From Candidatus Scalindua arabica (lineage in GTDB: Bacteria > Planctomycetota > Brocadiia > Brocadiales > Scalinduaceae), in contig JAANXD010000070.1 of NCBI GenBank assembly GCA_018263435.1, positions 1 through 34,915 on the forward strand: a DNA stretch of 34,915 nucleotides, written 5' to 3'. The first letter of the stretch is position 1. Every line of letters begins with the position of its first letter. The translations under genes were made by a program, and so were the position numbers. This document shows positions 7,138-16,085 of the stretch, piece by piece. The notes under the pieces were generated by a model. It saw nothing but the letters and a program-made list of their open reading frames with translations, had not been told where the DNA came from and made no database searches.

Positions 7138-7815
7138 TTATATAGCTTCGATGGTATCAGAGATTGTATTAGCCTCATTAGCATTGATTTCAATATTATT
7201 AAAGAATACTGGTTCTTGAGAACTTAACTTTACATAATAAGAAAGGGTATTGTTTCCTATTTCCAAACTTAACCTCTCATTATTTTCGTTCTTCCAAACA
7301 AATGATACTGTTCCGTTAGGCGTAGGATAAACATCGTTTATTCCTTCAACAATTCTATCATTTAAGAAATATATAAACCGTATTGCATTAGCAGTGCTTT
7401 TTGCTTCAAGAGGAATTGCCCCGTATCCATCCCAGCCTTGATTTAAGAATTTAAACGATGTTAATCTATTAACCACTTCGTCCCTTGTCATGTTAACTTT
7501 GTGCGAGGTTAATTCACTTAATGTATTAATATAGTCATTAAATGGTTTTTCTATATTACGATTATAGTCTTCCAAGTTTGCTTCTGAGAAAGTTGGATTT
7601 CTAAATTTAACATGATCGCTTTCAAACATATTTACCAAATTACTCATAGCTAGTACTCCTGCAATAGTCATTGCTTTAATACCAGTATCTGTTATGAAAC
7701 TTTTGCCTATAGGTTTAGTAGGTGGAGACGAAGGAGGATTCTCTATTTTCTCCATGTACCTATTCAAATCTGCCAGATCTTTATCTTTTGTATCTACAAA
7801 TCTATATTTTTCCAT
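7138..7815 (-). CDS. 'GWDGYG' domain protein, middle gene of the TIGR04255 unit
   Basis: A 225-residue protein. The C-terminal half (about 115-215) carries LNQGWDGYGAIPL, then a helix, then VYPTPNGTVSFVWKNENNERLSLEIGNNTLSYYVKL. I have seen this pattern (GWDGYGA, then P-x-G-x-hydrophobic-W-x5-L-x-L-E-I) in small uncharacterised bacterial proteins near accessory genes; no biochemical role is known to me. The N-terminal half is charged and proline-rich (NPPSSPPTKP, about 27-36), with one weakly hydrophobic segment (about 46-64) that could touch a membrane but is not a convincing transmembrane helix. It starts one base after the TIGR04255 gene ends, with an AGGGAA ribosome site, so the genes are co-transcribed and probably act together. 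Confidence 0.65.
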   Translation of the reverse strand: MEKYRFVDTKDKDLADLNRYMEKIENPPSSPPTKPIGKSFITDTGIKAMTIAGVLAMSNLVNMFESDHVKFRNPTFSEANLEDYNRNIEKPFNDYINTLSELTSHKVNMTRDEVVNRLTSFKFLNQGWDGYGAIPLEAKSTANAIRFIYFLNDRIVEGINDVYPTPNGTVSFVWKNENNERLSLEIGNNTLSYYVKLSSQEPVFFNNIEINANEANTISDTIEAI

Positions 7816-7816
7816 T

Positions 7817-8614
7817 TTATTCCCTTAACTTTTTCCTTGCACCTTCACTAATTGCCCAATTAAAGATATTAAATATTTCACTGTTTATTTCAAAAGATAA
7901 ACTTTCTAAAGAATCAACCGAGACATTGTCAACCGTAAACAAATCTATATCTACTAAAATTTGTCCTTTTTTGATAGTAACATCAGGAACAACTAATCCA
8001 TACCTTAAGTTTAGTCTATTTTTGTCTTTACTATAATTTATTGTATGAATGTTCCGTATAACACACTCAGATTGAGGGAAATATGTTGTATTACCAATCA
8101 GGCTAGGATTGATAATCAACTCAAGAATCTGCATTGGATTAATTTGGTTTTCAATGCTATCTTCTACTTCAAATTCAATGATATTTAATTTACGGATAGC
8201 AACTCGATTAAAAGAGGTTATCTTGCATAATTTAAACACTTCAATTAAGTGAATAATATTATCTTTAATATTATCAAAACCTTTATATACATTCCCTGAA
8301 ATTGTTAATGAAATAGCATCTTCAGTAAATGAAAAGACCTTTAGGCCATCTAAAGGTTTTAGTTGAAATCCAGCACCTTTCTGGTTAACTGACTGTATAA
8401 TTGGAGTTTCATCCACTTTAAAAGATACTTCAAATTGTCCTTGTTTTAAATCATTGGCTCTAGGAAACTGATCCTTAAAGATTGAAGCTATTCCGTCCTT
8501 ATTCTTGCCTATTTCATCAGTTGCTTCAAATTTCACCTGAAAAATTACAGATTTCAGATAATGTCTTTTATGACCTTCAATATCTGATCGCTCAGCCTTT
8601 GGAAATCCAAACAT
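7817..8614 (-). CDS. TIGR04255 family protein
   Basis: A 265-residue protein with the look of the sporadically distributed TIGR04255 family: an early LKSVIFQVKFEA strand, a long middle region with SLTISGNVYKGFDNIKDNIIHLIEVF, the central VAIRKLNIIEFE, and a C-terminal DVDLFT...ISEGARKKL-like segment (ILVDIDLFT near 220, FNIFNWAISEGARKKL at the end). The family is scattered across bacteria by transfer and has no established function. This is the first gene of the unit, preceded by GGAG. The next gene starts one base after its stop. The patchy distribution, the ruined toxin at the block's far end and the small-hairpin sequence at 8703-8720 suggest a mobile accessory or defence unit (inference). 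Confidence 0.7.
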   Translation of the reverse strand: MFGFPKAERSDIEGHKRHYLKSVIFQVKFEATDEIGKNKDGIASIFKDQFPRANDLKQGQFEVSFKVDETPIIQSVNQKGAGFQLKPLDGLKVFSFTEDAISLTISGNVYKGFDNIKDNIIHLIEVFKLCKITSFNRVAIRKLNIIEFEVEDSIENQINPMQILELIINPSLIGNTTYFPQSECVIRNIHTINYSKDKNRLNLRYGLVVPDVTIKKGQILVDIDLFTVDNVSVDSLESLSFEINSEIFNIFNWAISEGARKKLRE

Positions 8615-8702
8615 ATTGTGCGTTCTCCAATAATAACTTCTAATACACGTTACTTACAAATAATAAGTAATGGTATTATGAAATTAAAGCCTCTTTAACT
8701 TT

Positions 8703-8720
8703 AATAGGGACAGGCCTATT
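8703..8720. other. Small hairpin with the tagggacagg string, possible element end
   Basis: aatagg (8703-8708) and cctatt (8715-8720) can pair around gacagg. The ten-base string tagggacagg (8705-8714) recurs at 2526-2535, in another accessory region. It lies between the TIGR04255 unit and metK, where a transposed block could end. No transposase or target duplication is visible, so this is suggestive only. Confidence 0.2.
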
Positions 8721-8779
8721 TATTGTTCTTGCGTGGCCTTCCCCACAGGATGAATGGAGTCACCTTATAAAAGCTTCTA

Positions 8780-9949
8780 TTAAAGCCCAGCCTCTTTTTT
8801 CAAGATCTCTGCCTTATCTGTCTTTTCCCATGAGAATGAATCTTCGCTTCTTCCAAAGTGGCCATGACTGGCAGTAATCTGGTAAATAGGTCTTCTCAAT
8901 TCCAGGTGATCTATAATACCCTTTGGTGTAAGGTCAAAATGCTTATCAACCAGCTCTTCAATCTTTGTTTCCGGAATCTTTGCCGTGTTCTCCGTTGAAA
9001 CCAGTACAGACATAGGCTTGGCAACACCAATAGCATAAGATAACTGAACCTCGCAGGCATCAGCTAACCCTGCAGCCACTATATTTTTGGCAACGTAACG
9101 TGCAGCATATGCGGCACTGCGGTCGACTTTCGACGGGTCCTTTCCTGAAAAGGCCCCGCCGCCATGTCTTGCCCTGCCGCCGTAGGTGTCAACAATTATC
9201 TTCCTTCCGGTCAAGCCGCAGTCACCCTGCGGACCTCCTACTACGAAGCGGCCGGTCGGATTAATATAATATTTGGTTTTGTCGTCCAGAAATTCTGCCG
9301 GAATAACATCTTTTATAACCTTTTCAAGTATGTCTTCTTTAATCTGATCATGCGAAATGTCCGGGGAGTGCTGGGATGAAACAACAATTGCATCTACCCT
9401 TACCGGCTTGCTGCCTTCGTACTCAACCGTTACCTGTGATTTACCGTCAGGCCGAAGATATGTAAGGTCTCCGATCTGTCTCTGCTCCGCAAGTCTCTTT
9501 ACTAAACGGTGAGACATGCAGATTGGAAAAGGCATAAACTCTTCTGTCTCGTGACAGGCGAAACCGAACATCATTCCCTGGTCTCCGGCGCCATGTTCAC
9601 TATGCAGGCCCTCACCTTCAGAGACTCCCTGTGAAATATCCGGAGATTGTTTATCAAGTGATGTTAAAACCGCGCAGGTTTTATAGTCAAACCCCATAGA
9701 TGAATCACTGTAGCCTATATCCTTAATGGTCTGCCTGACTATAGCCGGTGCATCTATAGTAGCAGTAGTAGTTATTTCGCCTGCGACCATTGCCATCCCG
9801 GTTGTTACCAATGTTTCGCATGCAACACGTGACATTGGGTCCTGTGCCAGGATTGCATCCAATATGGCATCGGATACCTGGTCGGCAATCTTGTCCGGGT
9901 GTCCCATGGATACTGATTCAGAAGTAAATAAGTGGTTTCCTTTTTTCAT
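8780..9949 (-). CDS. metK: S-adenosylmethionine synthetase (methionine adenosyltransferase)
   Basis: Makes S-adenosylmethionine from methionine and ATP, releasing phosphate and pyrophosphate. The 389-residue product is of normal length with the family signatures in order: [16 protein letters not shown] (residues 17-32, ATP-binding His and Asp), [12 protein letters not shown] (signature 1), the [20 protein letters not shown] methionine/ATP loop, and [19 protein letters not shown] (signature 2, phosphate-binding). The ATG start at 9949 has AGAGG a few bases upstream. waaA ends 76 bp upstream on the same strand; they may be co-transcribed. No SAM riboswitch could fit in that gap. Confidence 0.97.
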   Translation of the reverse strand: MKKGNHLFTSESVSMGHPDKIADQVSDAILDAILAQDPMSRVACETLVTTGMAMVAGEITTTATIDAPAIVRQTIKDIGYSDSSMGFDYKTCAVLTSLDKQSPDISQGVSEGEGLHSEHGAGDQGMMFGFACHETEEFMPFPICMSHRLVKRLAEQRQIGDLTYLRPDGKSQVTVEYEGSKPVRVDAIVVSSQHSPDISHDQIKEDILEKVIKDVIPAEFLDDKTKYYINPTGRFVVGGPQGDCGLTGRKIIVDTYGGRARHGGGAFSGKDPSKVDRSAAYAARYVAKNIVAAGLADACEVQLSYAIGVAKPMSVLVSTENTAKIPETKIEELVDKHFDLTPKGIIDHLELRRPIYQITASHGHFGRSEDSFSWEKTDKAEILKKEAGL

Positions 9950-10025
9950 TTGATCCTCTTTTCCTTTCCAAGGTTTTTGTTAAAATTCAATCTCCTTTGT
10001 TGAATCACTATAGTAATACGGAAGG

Positions 10026-11342
10026 TTAAAATCTTCCACTACTTTTTTTTGCTAAAATTTCCCCTATTATTTCCATACTTTTCCCTGTAGCGCCTCTTTT
10101 TTCATTAACTACCTTTTGTGCTTTAAGCCCTATCTCTTTTGCCTCATCAGGATTCTTGATAAAGTATTCGATTGCTTTAAAGAGTTCGTTCTCGGATTCT
10201 ACCATTTTGGCGGCACTGTTTTTAAGCAGGAGGTCAGTCTCTTCTTTAAAGTTAAATGTATGCGGTCCAAAAACCACAGGTTTTCCCAACCCTGCCGGTT
10301 CCATCATATTCTGGCCTCCGGATGGAACAAGGCTTTTCCCGACAAAAACATAATTTGCCAACGAATATATCTTTCCTAAATCACCAACAGTGTCAATTAA
10401 TGTAATTTCTTTCTTTGTATTTTGCCAGTTATAATTAGAGCCGTCTAGCTGTGTTTTCAATACTGGTACAAAACCCATCTTCTCTATCAACCTGGAAACG
10501 TCTCCGGTTCTCTCGATATGTCTTGGAGCCATGATTAGTTTTAAATTCGAATATTTTTCATTTAATTTTTCAAATACCCTGATTAATATTTCTTCCTCAC
10601 CTGCATGTGTACTCCCACCTATAAGCACCAAATCATCATCATTAATATGGAATAATTCTGCCAGTCCCTTACTGATACTTTCATCAATATGGGTTGGGAT
10701 ATTGTCGTATTTCATGGTGCCGGTAACAAAGACTTGTTTGTCTGGAATTCCGAGATCACGAAAACGCTGTGCGTCAATCTCAGTCCTGGCGCAATAAGTG
10801 TTCATTTTACTGGTCAGGCTATTACGAAAAACCTTTGAAATGTAACTGATAGCTCGGTATGCCATAAGAGATCTATTGGATATCCTTCCGTTAACTATGA
10901 TAACGGGAATGTTTTTCATATAAGCTGATATTAAAAAATTTGGCCATATTTCAAGTTCGACCAGGAGAATAAAACTTGGCCTTTTTTTTAGAAGTACCTT
11001 TCTTGTTGTCCAGCTCAGGTCGGCAGGGAAATAGAAAACGGCTTTATCAGAAAAATTTTTCTCAGCCACCGAGAAACCGGTATTTGTCGTAGCGGATATA
11101 AAGGTCTCCCATTCCGGGAATTCCTTATCAATCCTCTCTATAATACTTTTCGCAGTAATAATTTCACCTACAGATGCTCCATGTACCCAGATACCCGGTT
11201 TGCTGCCTCTCCTTTCTGCTGTTATCCCGAATCTCTGATTCAAACCTGAACGATAGCGTTTGCTTGTTAATATTTTGAATAGTAAATATGGTGAGCCTAA
11301 TAAAGATGCAGTTAGATAAATTGAATCAAAGATTAATGGCAT
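10026..11342 (-). CDS. waaA: 3-deoxy-D-manno-octulosonic acid (Kdo) transferase
   Basis: Transfers Kdo from CMP-Kdo to lipid A precursor at the inner membrane, which points to a lipopolysaccharide-bearing outer membrane. It is a GT30-type GT-B glycosyltransferase of 438 residues, normal length. The first ~20 residues form a hydrophobic membrane-anchoring segment. GIWVHGASVGEI (residues 50-61) includes the catalytic glutamate region. The C-terminal domain contains VLIGGSTHAGEEEIL, LIMAPRHIERTGDV and VFVGKSLVPSGGQNMMEPAGLGKPVVFGPHTFNF, the donor-nucleotide motif. The number of Kdo units it adds cannot be judged. Upstream lies an AT-rich repeat (11437-11600) that separates it from secA. Confidence 0.95.
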   Translation of the reverse strand: MPLIFDSIYLTASLLGSPYLLFKILTSKRYRSGLNQRFGITAERRGSKPGIWVHGASVGEIITAKSIIERIDKEFPEWETFISATTNTGFSVAEKNFSDKAVFYFPADLSWTTRKVLLKKRPSFILLVELEIWPNFLISAYMKNIPVIIVNGRISNRSLMAYRAISYISKVFRNSLTSKMNTYCARTEIDAQRFRDLGIPDKQVFVTGTMKYDNIPTHIDESISKGLAELFHINDDDLVLIGGSTHAGEEEILIRVFEKLNEKYSNLKLIMAPRHIERTGDVSRLIEKMGFVPVLKTQLDGSNYNWQNTKKEITLIDTVGDLGKIYSLANYVFVGKSLVPSGGQNMMEPAGLGKPVVFGPHTFNFKEETDLLLKNSAAKMVESENELFKAIEYFIKNPDEAKEIGLKAQKVVNEKRGATGKSMEIIGEILAKKSSGRF

Positions 11343-11436
11343 CTTGTTACGGTCATTGATATTTGAATAATAATTAATGTAGAGTTATTTTTTCGGGAAC
11401 CCTAACCTGGACGTGCCAGAATAACAGGAGTTCAGT

Positions 11437-11600
11437 AAATTACAAATCTCAAATAATAAATCCCAAACAAATTTCAAATCACAATGCCCGAATGACCAAA
11501 ATCAATTTATTTAGACATTTCGAATTTTAGTAATTGGAATTTGTTTGTTATTTGATTTTTATTATTTGGTGCTTATCAGACATCTTGAAAAACTCTATTA
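11437..11600. repeat. AT-rich inverted-repeat intergenic element, copy A
   Basis: Aligns along its whole length with 28528-28693: both begin aaattacaa, share a centre with cgaat-a-cca, then tagtaatt-g-aatttgtttg, and end aaaactctatt. The left (caaataataaa, caaatttcaaat) and right (gaatttgtttgttatttg) halves are inverted, so an RNA or single strand could fold into a long hairpin. It sits between the secA stop and waaA start. Such elements are common intergenic repeats in some AT-rich environmental bacteria; function unknown. Confidence 0.75.
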
Positions 11601-11669
11601 TAAATATTTTGCCAAAAATGGTCAAAAAACTTTCATTAAGGGACTAAGGCTGGTACAGTTGCCGTTTCG

Positions 11670-14276
11670 TCAATTTTTGCCACAGCATTGTTTATGTTTT
11701 CTTCCGCTTCCACAGGGGCAAGGCTGATTCCTGCCGACCTTAACAGCGGCACGTATTGGTTCCGGCTTATGTTCAGCCTTGCCGCTATTGGTTGTTGTAG
11801 CCTCAACTCTTTCCCTTGTTGGAGTTGGAATTTCCGGCAAGGTATTAAAAGAGTCCTGATAGACAAAGTTGTCAGCGTTCCATACGTTTTTACTATCAAT
11901 TGATTCCGCCCTGACCCGCAATTTAAATATAAGATCTGTTACTTCTTCCCTGATAGACGCCATCATGGTTTCGAACATTATAAGCGCCTCACGTTTGTAT
12001 TCTATCTTTGGGTCAACCTGTGCATAACCTCTCAGTCCTATACCTGATTTCAAGTGGTCCATTGCATATAGATGGTCTTTCCATTTAGTGTCAACTTTCT
12101 CAAGTAAGAGAATTTGTTCGATCTTCCTGAGTTCTTCTTCACCGATCTCCTTCTCTTTATCTTCATAAGCTTTGCTGGCAGTATCAAGTAACAGGTCTTC
12201 AATATTGTCCTTTGTTTCTATATTGTGTTCTTTTAAGTCGACTTTTATACCGAATTTTTGTTTATACCAGTTAAGCAGGCCATCTACATCCCACTCGTCG
12301 GTGTGTAATTTTGGATCGATATAACCATCCACTGTTTCCACTATGCTTTCTTCAATCATTCTAAGCAGGTCATCACGGAGAGCTTCCTGTGCAAGAACCC
12401 TTTGCCTCCATGCGTATATGGTTTTTCTCTGTTCGTCCATCACCTCGTCATACTCAAGAAGATTCTTGCGTATTTCGAAGTTATGCTGTTCAACCTTTCT
12501 TTGTGCCCTTTCGATTGATTTGGATACCATGGAGTGTTCTATTGCCATGCCGTCCGTCATCCCAAATTTCCTTAGTATGCCGCCTACTCTCTCCGGTGCG
12601 AAGATGCGCATCAGGTCATCTTCGAGCGAGACATAGAACCGTGATGAACCGGGGTCTCCCTGGCGTCCTGTACGGCCTCGCAATTGATTATCAATCCGCC
12701 GTGCCTCATGTCTTTCCGTTCCCAGTACGTGGAGGCCTCCCAATTCTCTTACTCCCTCACCCAGGACAATGTCTGTCCCCCTTCCTGCCATATTTGTCGC
12801 GATAGTTACATTTCCCTTTTGTCCTGCCTTTGCAATTATTGCTGCCTCGCGTTCATGATTTTTTGCATTGAGTACCTCGTGGTCTATTCCACGCCTACTG
12901 AGTGCCTTGCTGAACATTTCAGATTTTTCTATTGATATGGTTCCAACCAGGACCGGCTGGCCTTTTTCATGCACTTCGGCTATCTCTTCGACTACGGCAG
13001 TATCTTTTTCTTTTGCCGTACCATAGATTCTGTCCGGATGGTTTTCGCGGATCAAAGGTTTGTTTGTTGGTATGACGTCGACTTGCAATCCGTATATACT
13101 GCCGAACTCAGCCGCCTCGGTAAAAGCCGTACCAGTCATCCCTGCAAGTTTATTATAGAGACGGAAAAAATTCTGAAGTGTAATTGTGGCAAGTGTCTGA
13201 CTCTCTTCTTTTATCTTTAAACGTTCCTTTGCCTGGATTGCCTGGTGAAGTCCGTCGCTCCACATCCTGCCTTCCATCAATCTTCCCGTAAATTCGTCGA
13301 CTATGATAACATCTTTTCCTTGGACAACATAATCTGTGTCTTTCATAAACAGCGAGTGGGCACGCAGGCTCTGTTCGATATAGTGAGGCCAGTCCATGTG
13401 AATGTCGGAATATATACTGTCGACACCAAGTTCTTTTTCTACAATACTAATTCCTTCGTCAGTTAAATTTGCACTCTTTTCCTTCTCTTTAATTTCATAA
13501 TGTTTACCCTGTTTCAACTTCCTGGCAATCTTATCAGCAACAAAGTATCTTTCCGTTGATTCATCAGATGGCCCAGAGATTATGAGGGGCGTTCGGGCTT
13601 CATCGATCAGGATACTGTCAACTTCGTCAACAATAGCATAGTTCAACGTTCCCTGTACCTGTTCTTCGAGGTGTATCCTCATGTTATCCCGCAGGTAATC
13701 AAAACCAAATTCATTATTTGTTCCGTATGTGATATCGGCTCTATAAGCCGACTGCTTGTCTTCATAGCTCTGGTTGCTCTGTATTGCACCTGCCGAGAGA
13801 CCAAGAAATTCATACATCGGCAACATCCAGTTCATATCTCTGTTGGCAAGGTAATCGTTTACGGTAACGATGTGAACTCCTTTGCCTTCCAGTGCATTGA
13901 GATATGCCGGTAACGTTGCGACAAGTGTTTTACCTTCTCCCGTTGTCATTTCTGTAATATTGCCCTGGTGTAATACTATACCCCCTATTATCTGGACATC
14001 AAAATGCCTCATCGTTTTGTCCGGGCTGTCTGCATTGGGTACTAACAACATTCTTCTGCTGGCCTCTCTAACTACGGCAAAAGCCTCCGGCAAAAGGTCA
14101 TCCAGCGTCTCTCCGGCGGCAAGTCTTTCTCTGAATGTATCTGTCTTTTGTCTGAGTTCAGCATCGGTCAAAGTCTGCAAACCACTTTCAAGTGAATTTA
14201 CATGCTCTACTATCGGCTTCAGACTTTTTAAAACCCGATCGCTGGCAGTACCAAAAATCTTTGTAAAGATACTCAT
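11670..14276 (-). CDS. secA: Preprotein translocase ATPase SecA
   Basis: The motor that drives unfolded preproteins through SecYEG using ATP. At 868 residues it is of normal length and complete. Walker A is MTTGEGKT (110-117), with [27 protein letters not shown] (Walker B), the preprotein cross-linking region, and [14 protein letters not shown] and [15 protein letters not shown] helicase motifs in the second nucleotide-binding fold. The C-terminus, [17 protein letters not shown], is the zinc-binding SecB/ribosome-contact tail. The ATG start at 14276 lies about 30 bases after a predicted promoter (14312-14340). The 207 bp between it and the carB stop upstream suggest its own transcript. Confidence 0.98.
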   Translation of the reverse strand: MSIFTKIFGTASDRVLKSLKPIVEHVNSLESGLQTLTDAELRQKTDTFRERLAAGETLDDLLPEAFAVVREASRRMLLVPNADSPDKTMRHFDVQIIGGIVLHQGNITEMTTGEGKTLVATLPAYLNALEGKGVHIVTVNDYLANRDMNWMLPMYEFLGLSAGAIQSNQSYEDKQSAYRADITYGTNNEFGFDYLRDNMRIHLEEQVQGTLNYAIVDEVDSILIDEARTPLIISGPSDESTERYFVADKIARKLKQGKHYEIKEKEKSANLTDEGISIVEKELGVDSIYSDIHMDWPHYIEQSLRAHSLFMKDTDYVVQGKDVIIVDEFTGRLMEGRMWSDGLHQAIQAKERLKIKEESQTLATITLQNFFRLYNKLAGMTGTAFTEAAEFGSIYGLQVDVIPTNKPLIRENHPDRIYGTAKEKDTAVVEEIAEVHEKGQPVLVGTISIEKSEMFSKALSRRGIDHEVLNAKNHEREAAIIAKAGQKGNVTIATNMAGRGTDIVLGEGVRELGGLHVLGTERHEARRIDNQLRGRTGRQGDPGSSRFYVSLEDDLMRIFAPERVGGILRKFGMTDGMAIEHSMVSKSIERAQRKVEQHNFEIRKNLLEYDEVMDEQRKTIYAWRQRVLAQEALRDDLLRMIEESIVETVDGYIDPKLHTDEWDVDGLLNWYKQKFGIKVDLKEHNIETKDNIEDLLLDTASKAYEDKEKEIGEEELRKIEQILLLEKVDTKWKDHLYAMDHLKSGIGLRGYAQVDPKIEYKREALIMFETMMASIREEVTDLIFKLRVRAESIDSKNVWNADNFVYQDSFNTLPEIPTPTRERVEATTTNSGKAEHKPEPIRAAVKVGRNQPCPCGSGRKHKQCCGKN

Positions 14277-14311
14277 TTCTATGATTTAGGACTCAAAAAA
14301 TATAAAATTTA

Positions 14312-14340
14312 ATTAAACCAGATTAGAGAAAAAGAGTCAA
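14312..14340 (-). promoter_or_regulatory. Candidate secA promoter
   Basis: On the minus strand TTGACT (14340-14335), a 17-base spacer and TTTAAT (14317-14312) match a sigma-70 type promoter closely. Transcription would start near 14305, about 30 bases before the secA ATG. Confidence 0.55.
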
Positions 14341-14483
14341 CTCAAATTAGAAGTCTGATAAGTACAGACTATTACGAACTTAGTCCGGTTTTCTCACAAT
14401 TGAAAAAAAGAATTAGTAAAAGGAAGGTAATGTGGATTGCCCGTTCGGAGCGACAGCGAAACCGTCTCTGTTCTACTGCCTAT

Positions 14484-15956
14484 TTACACGTAGTATTCCT
14501 GGATCGACTTGACATCCAATTCGCCGTTTGACATAGACTTGATGGCGCTCTCTGCTGCAATAGCACCTTGCACTGTTGTAAAATAGGGGATGCCGGATAC
14601 TATTGCGTATCGTCGTATGTTATAAGACTCTTCTTGTGAAATCTTTCCTTCAGATGTGTTAATTACTATCTGGATGTCATTGTTCTTTAAGTGATCTATT
14701 ACGTTAGGACGTCCTTCATATTCTTTAAGGACGGTAGTAACAGGAGTATTTTCCTCTGCTATGGCCTTTGCCGTTCCTCCGGTGGCAAAAATCTTAAAAC
14801 CCAGATCGTGAAGCTTATGAGCTATATCTACTATTGGAGGCTTATCTCTATCCCTGACACTTATAAAAACCGTACCCGATAGAGGGAGTCCTCCTTCAGT
14901 AGCCATCTGCGCCTTGGCAAATGCCTTCCCAAAGTCAACGTCAACTCCCATTACTTCGCCTGTAGATTTCATTTCCGGGCCCAGGATAGTATCTGTACCA
15001 TGAAATCTTACAAACGGGAAAACAGCTTCTTTAACGGCTGTGTGTTTAATCTGTTTTTTGTCATCTATATTCAACTCCTTCAGTTTGCGTCCCGCAATAA
15101 CTTTAGATGCTATTTTTGCAAGTGGAATACCGATTGCCTTACTGACGAATGGTATTGTTCGTGAGCCGCGCGGATTTACTTCCAGCACATATACCACGTC
15201 ATCTTTCACGGCAAATTGAATATTAATAATGCCCAGGACATTTAACTCCAGGGCCAATGCCTGCGTTTGTGATCTTATATTTTCAATAACTTTCTCTTTT
15301 ATAGAGTAGGGGGGTAATGAGCATGCGCTATCACCCGAATGTACACCGGCTTCTTCTATATGCTCCATGATGCCTCCGATGAAAACATCTTCACCGTCAC
15401 ATACGGCGTCAACGTCTATCTCAATTGCGCCTTCTAAAAATTTGTCTATTAAAACCGGATGTTCAGGAGAGACGTCAACAGCATGTGTCATATACTCTTC
15501 AAGCTCACCTTCATCAAAGACCACTCTCATTGCCCTGCCGCCCAAAACGTAAGAAGGTCTTATTAAAACAGGATAACCTATTGAAGCCGCAACCTGTTCA
15601 GCTTCTGTGAATGACCGTGCATTTCCATTGTCCGGTTGTAAAAGGCTGAGTCTGGACAAAAGTGCCGCGAATCTTTTGCGGTCTTCCGCCATGTCGATGC
15701 TATCCGGTGAGGTGCCAAGAATCTTAACCCCTGCGTTGGCTAGCGGTACTGCCAGTTTGAGGGGAGTCTGGCCTCCAAACTGTACAATAACACCTTCCGG
15801 TTTTTCTTTCTCAACGATTTCCATTACATCCTCAAAAGTAAGGGGCTCGAAATATAACCTGTCAGATATATCGTAATCTGTACTTACAGTTTCCGGATTG
15901 CAATTAATCATAATTGTTTCAAATCCCATTTCTTTCAAGGCCAGTACTCCATGCAC
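14484..15956 (-). CDS. carB: Carbamoyl phosphate synthase large chain, C-terminal half (split by a stop codon)
   Basis: The second half of carB. It holds the carbamoyl-phosphate-forming ATP-grasp domain, the oligomerisation part and the MGS-like allosteric domain (from about FIS VRDRDKP, with FATGGTAKAI) that usually senses UMP, IMP or ornithine. The open frame actually begins right after the TAG at 16086-16088: YTPYLYSTYETECEANPTSK, then the Rossmann-like IIILGSGPNRIGQGIEFDY and the codon at 15956 (GTG, read as V in the intact protein). No ribosome site serves that GTG. It is therefore the continuation of the upstream half in the same frame, not an independent gene. ATP-grasp residues such as VLEVNPRGSRTIPF are intact. 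Together the halves give the usual full length (~1070 residues). Confidence 0.9.
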   Translation of the reverse strand: MHGVLALKEMGFETIMINCNPETVSTDYDISDRLYFEPLTFEDVMEIVEKEKPEGVIVQFGGQTPLKLAVPLANAGVKILGTSPDSIDMAEDRKRFAALLSRLSLLQPDNGNARSFTEAEQVAASIGYPVLIRPSYVLGGRAMRVVFDEGELEEYMTHAVDVSPEHPVLIDKFLEGAIEIDVDAVCDGEDVFIGGIMEHIEEAGVHSGDSACSLPPYSIKEKVIENIRSQTQALALELNVLGIINIQFAVKDDVVYVLEVNPRGSRTIPFVSKAIGIPLAKIASKVIAGRKLKELNIDDKKQIKHTAVKEAVFPFVRFHGTDTILGPEMKSTGEVMGVDVDFGKAFAKAQMATEGGLPLSGTVFISVRDRDKPPIVDIAHKLHDLGFKIFATGGTAKAIAEENTPVTTVLKEYEGRPNVIDHLKNNDIQIVINTSEGKISQEESYNIRRYAIVSGIPYFTTVQGAIAAESAIKSMSNGELDVKSIQEYYV

Positions 15957-16085
15957 ACAGCAATAGTCAAATTCGATACCCTGGCCGATACGGTTAGGGC
16001 CGCTCCCCAGGATAATTATTTTTTTCTTTGATGTGGGGTTAGCTTCGCATTCAGTCTCGTATGTGGAATACAGGTATGGCGTGTA

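Noticed and set aside
9950-10025. tRNA or other RNA gene between waaA and metK, or elsewhere
   Set aside because: No cloverleaf-like pattern, TTCRANNC box or CCA-adjacent stem was found in any of the gaps examined.
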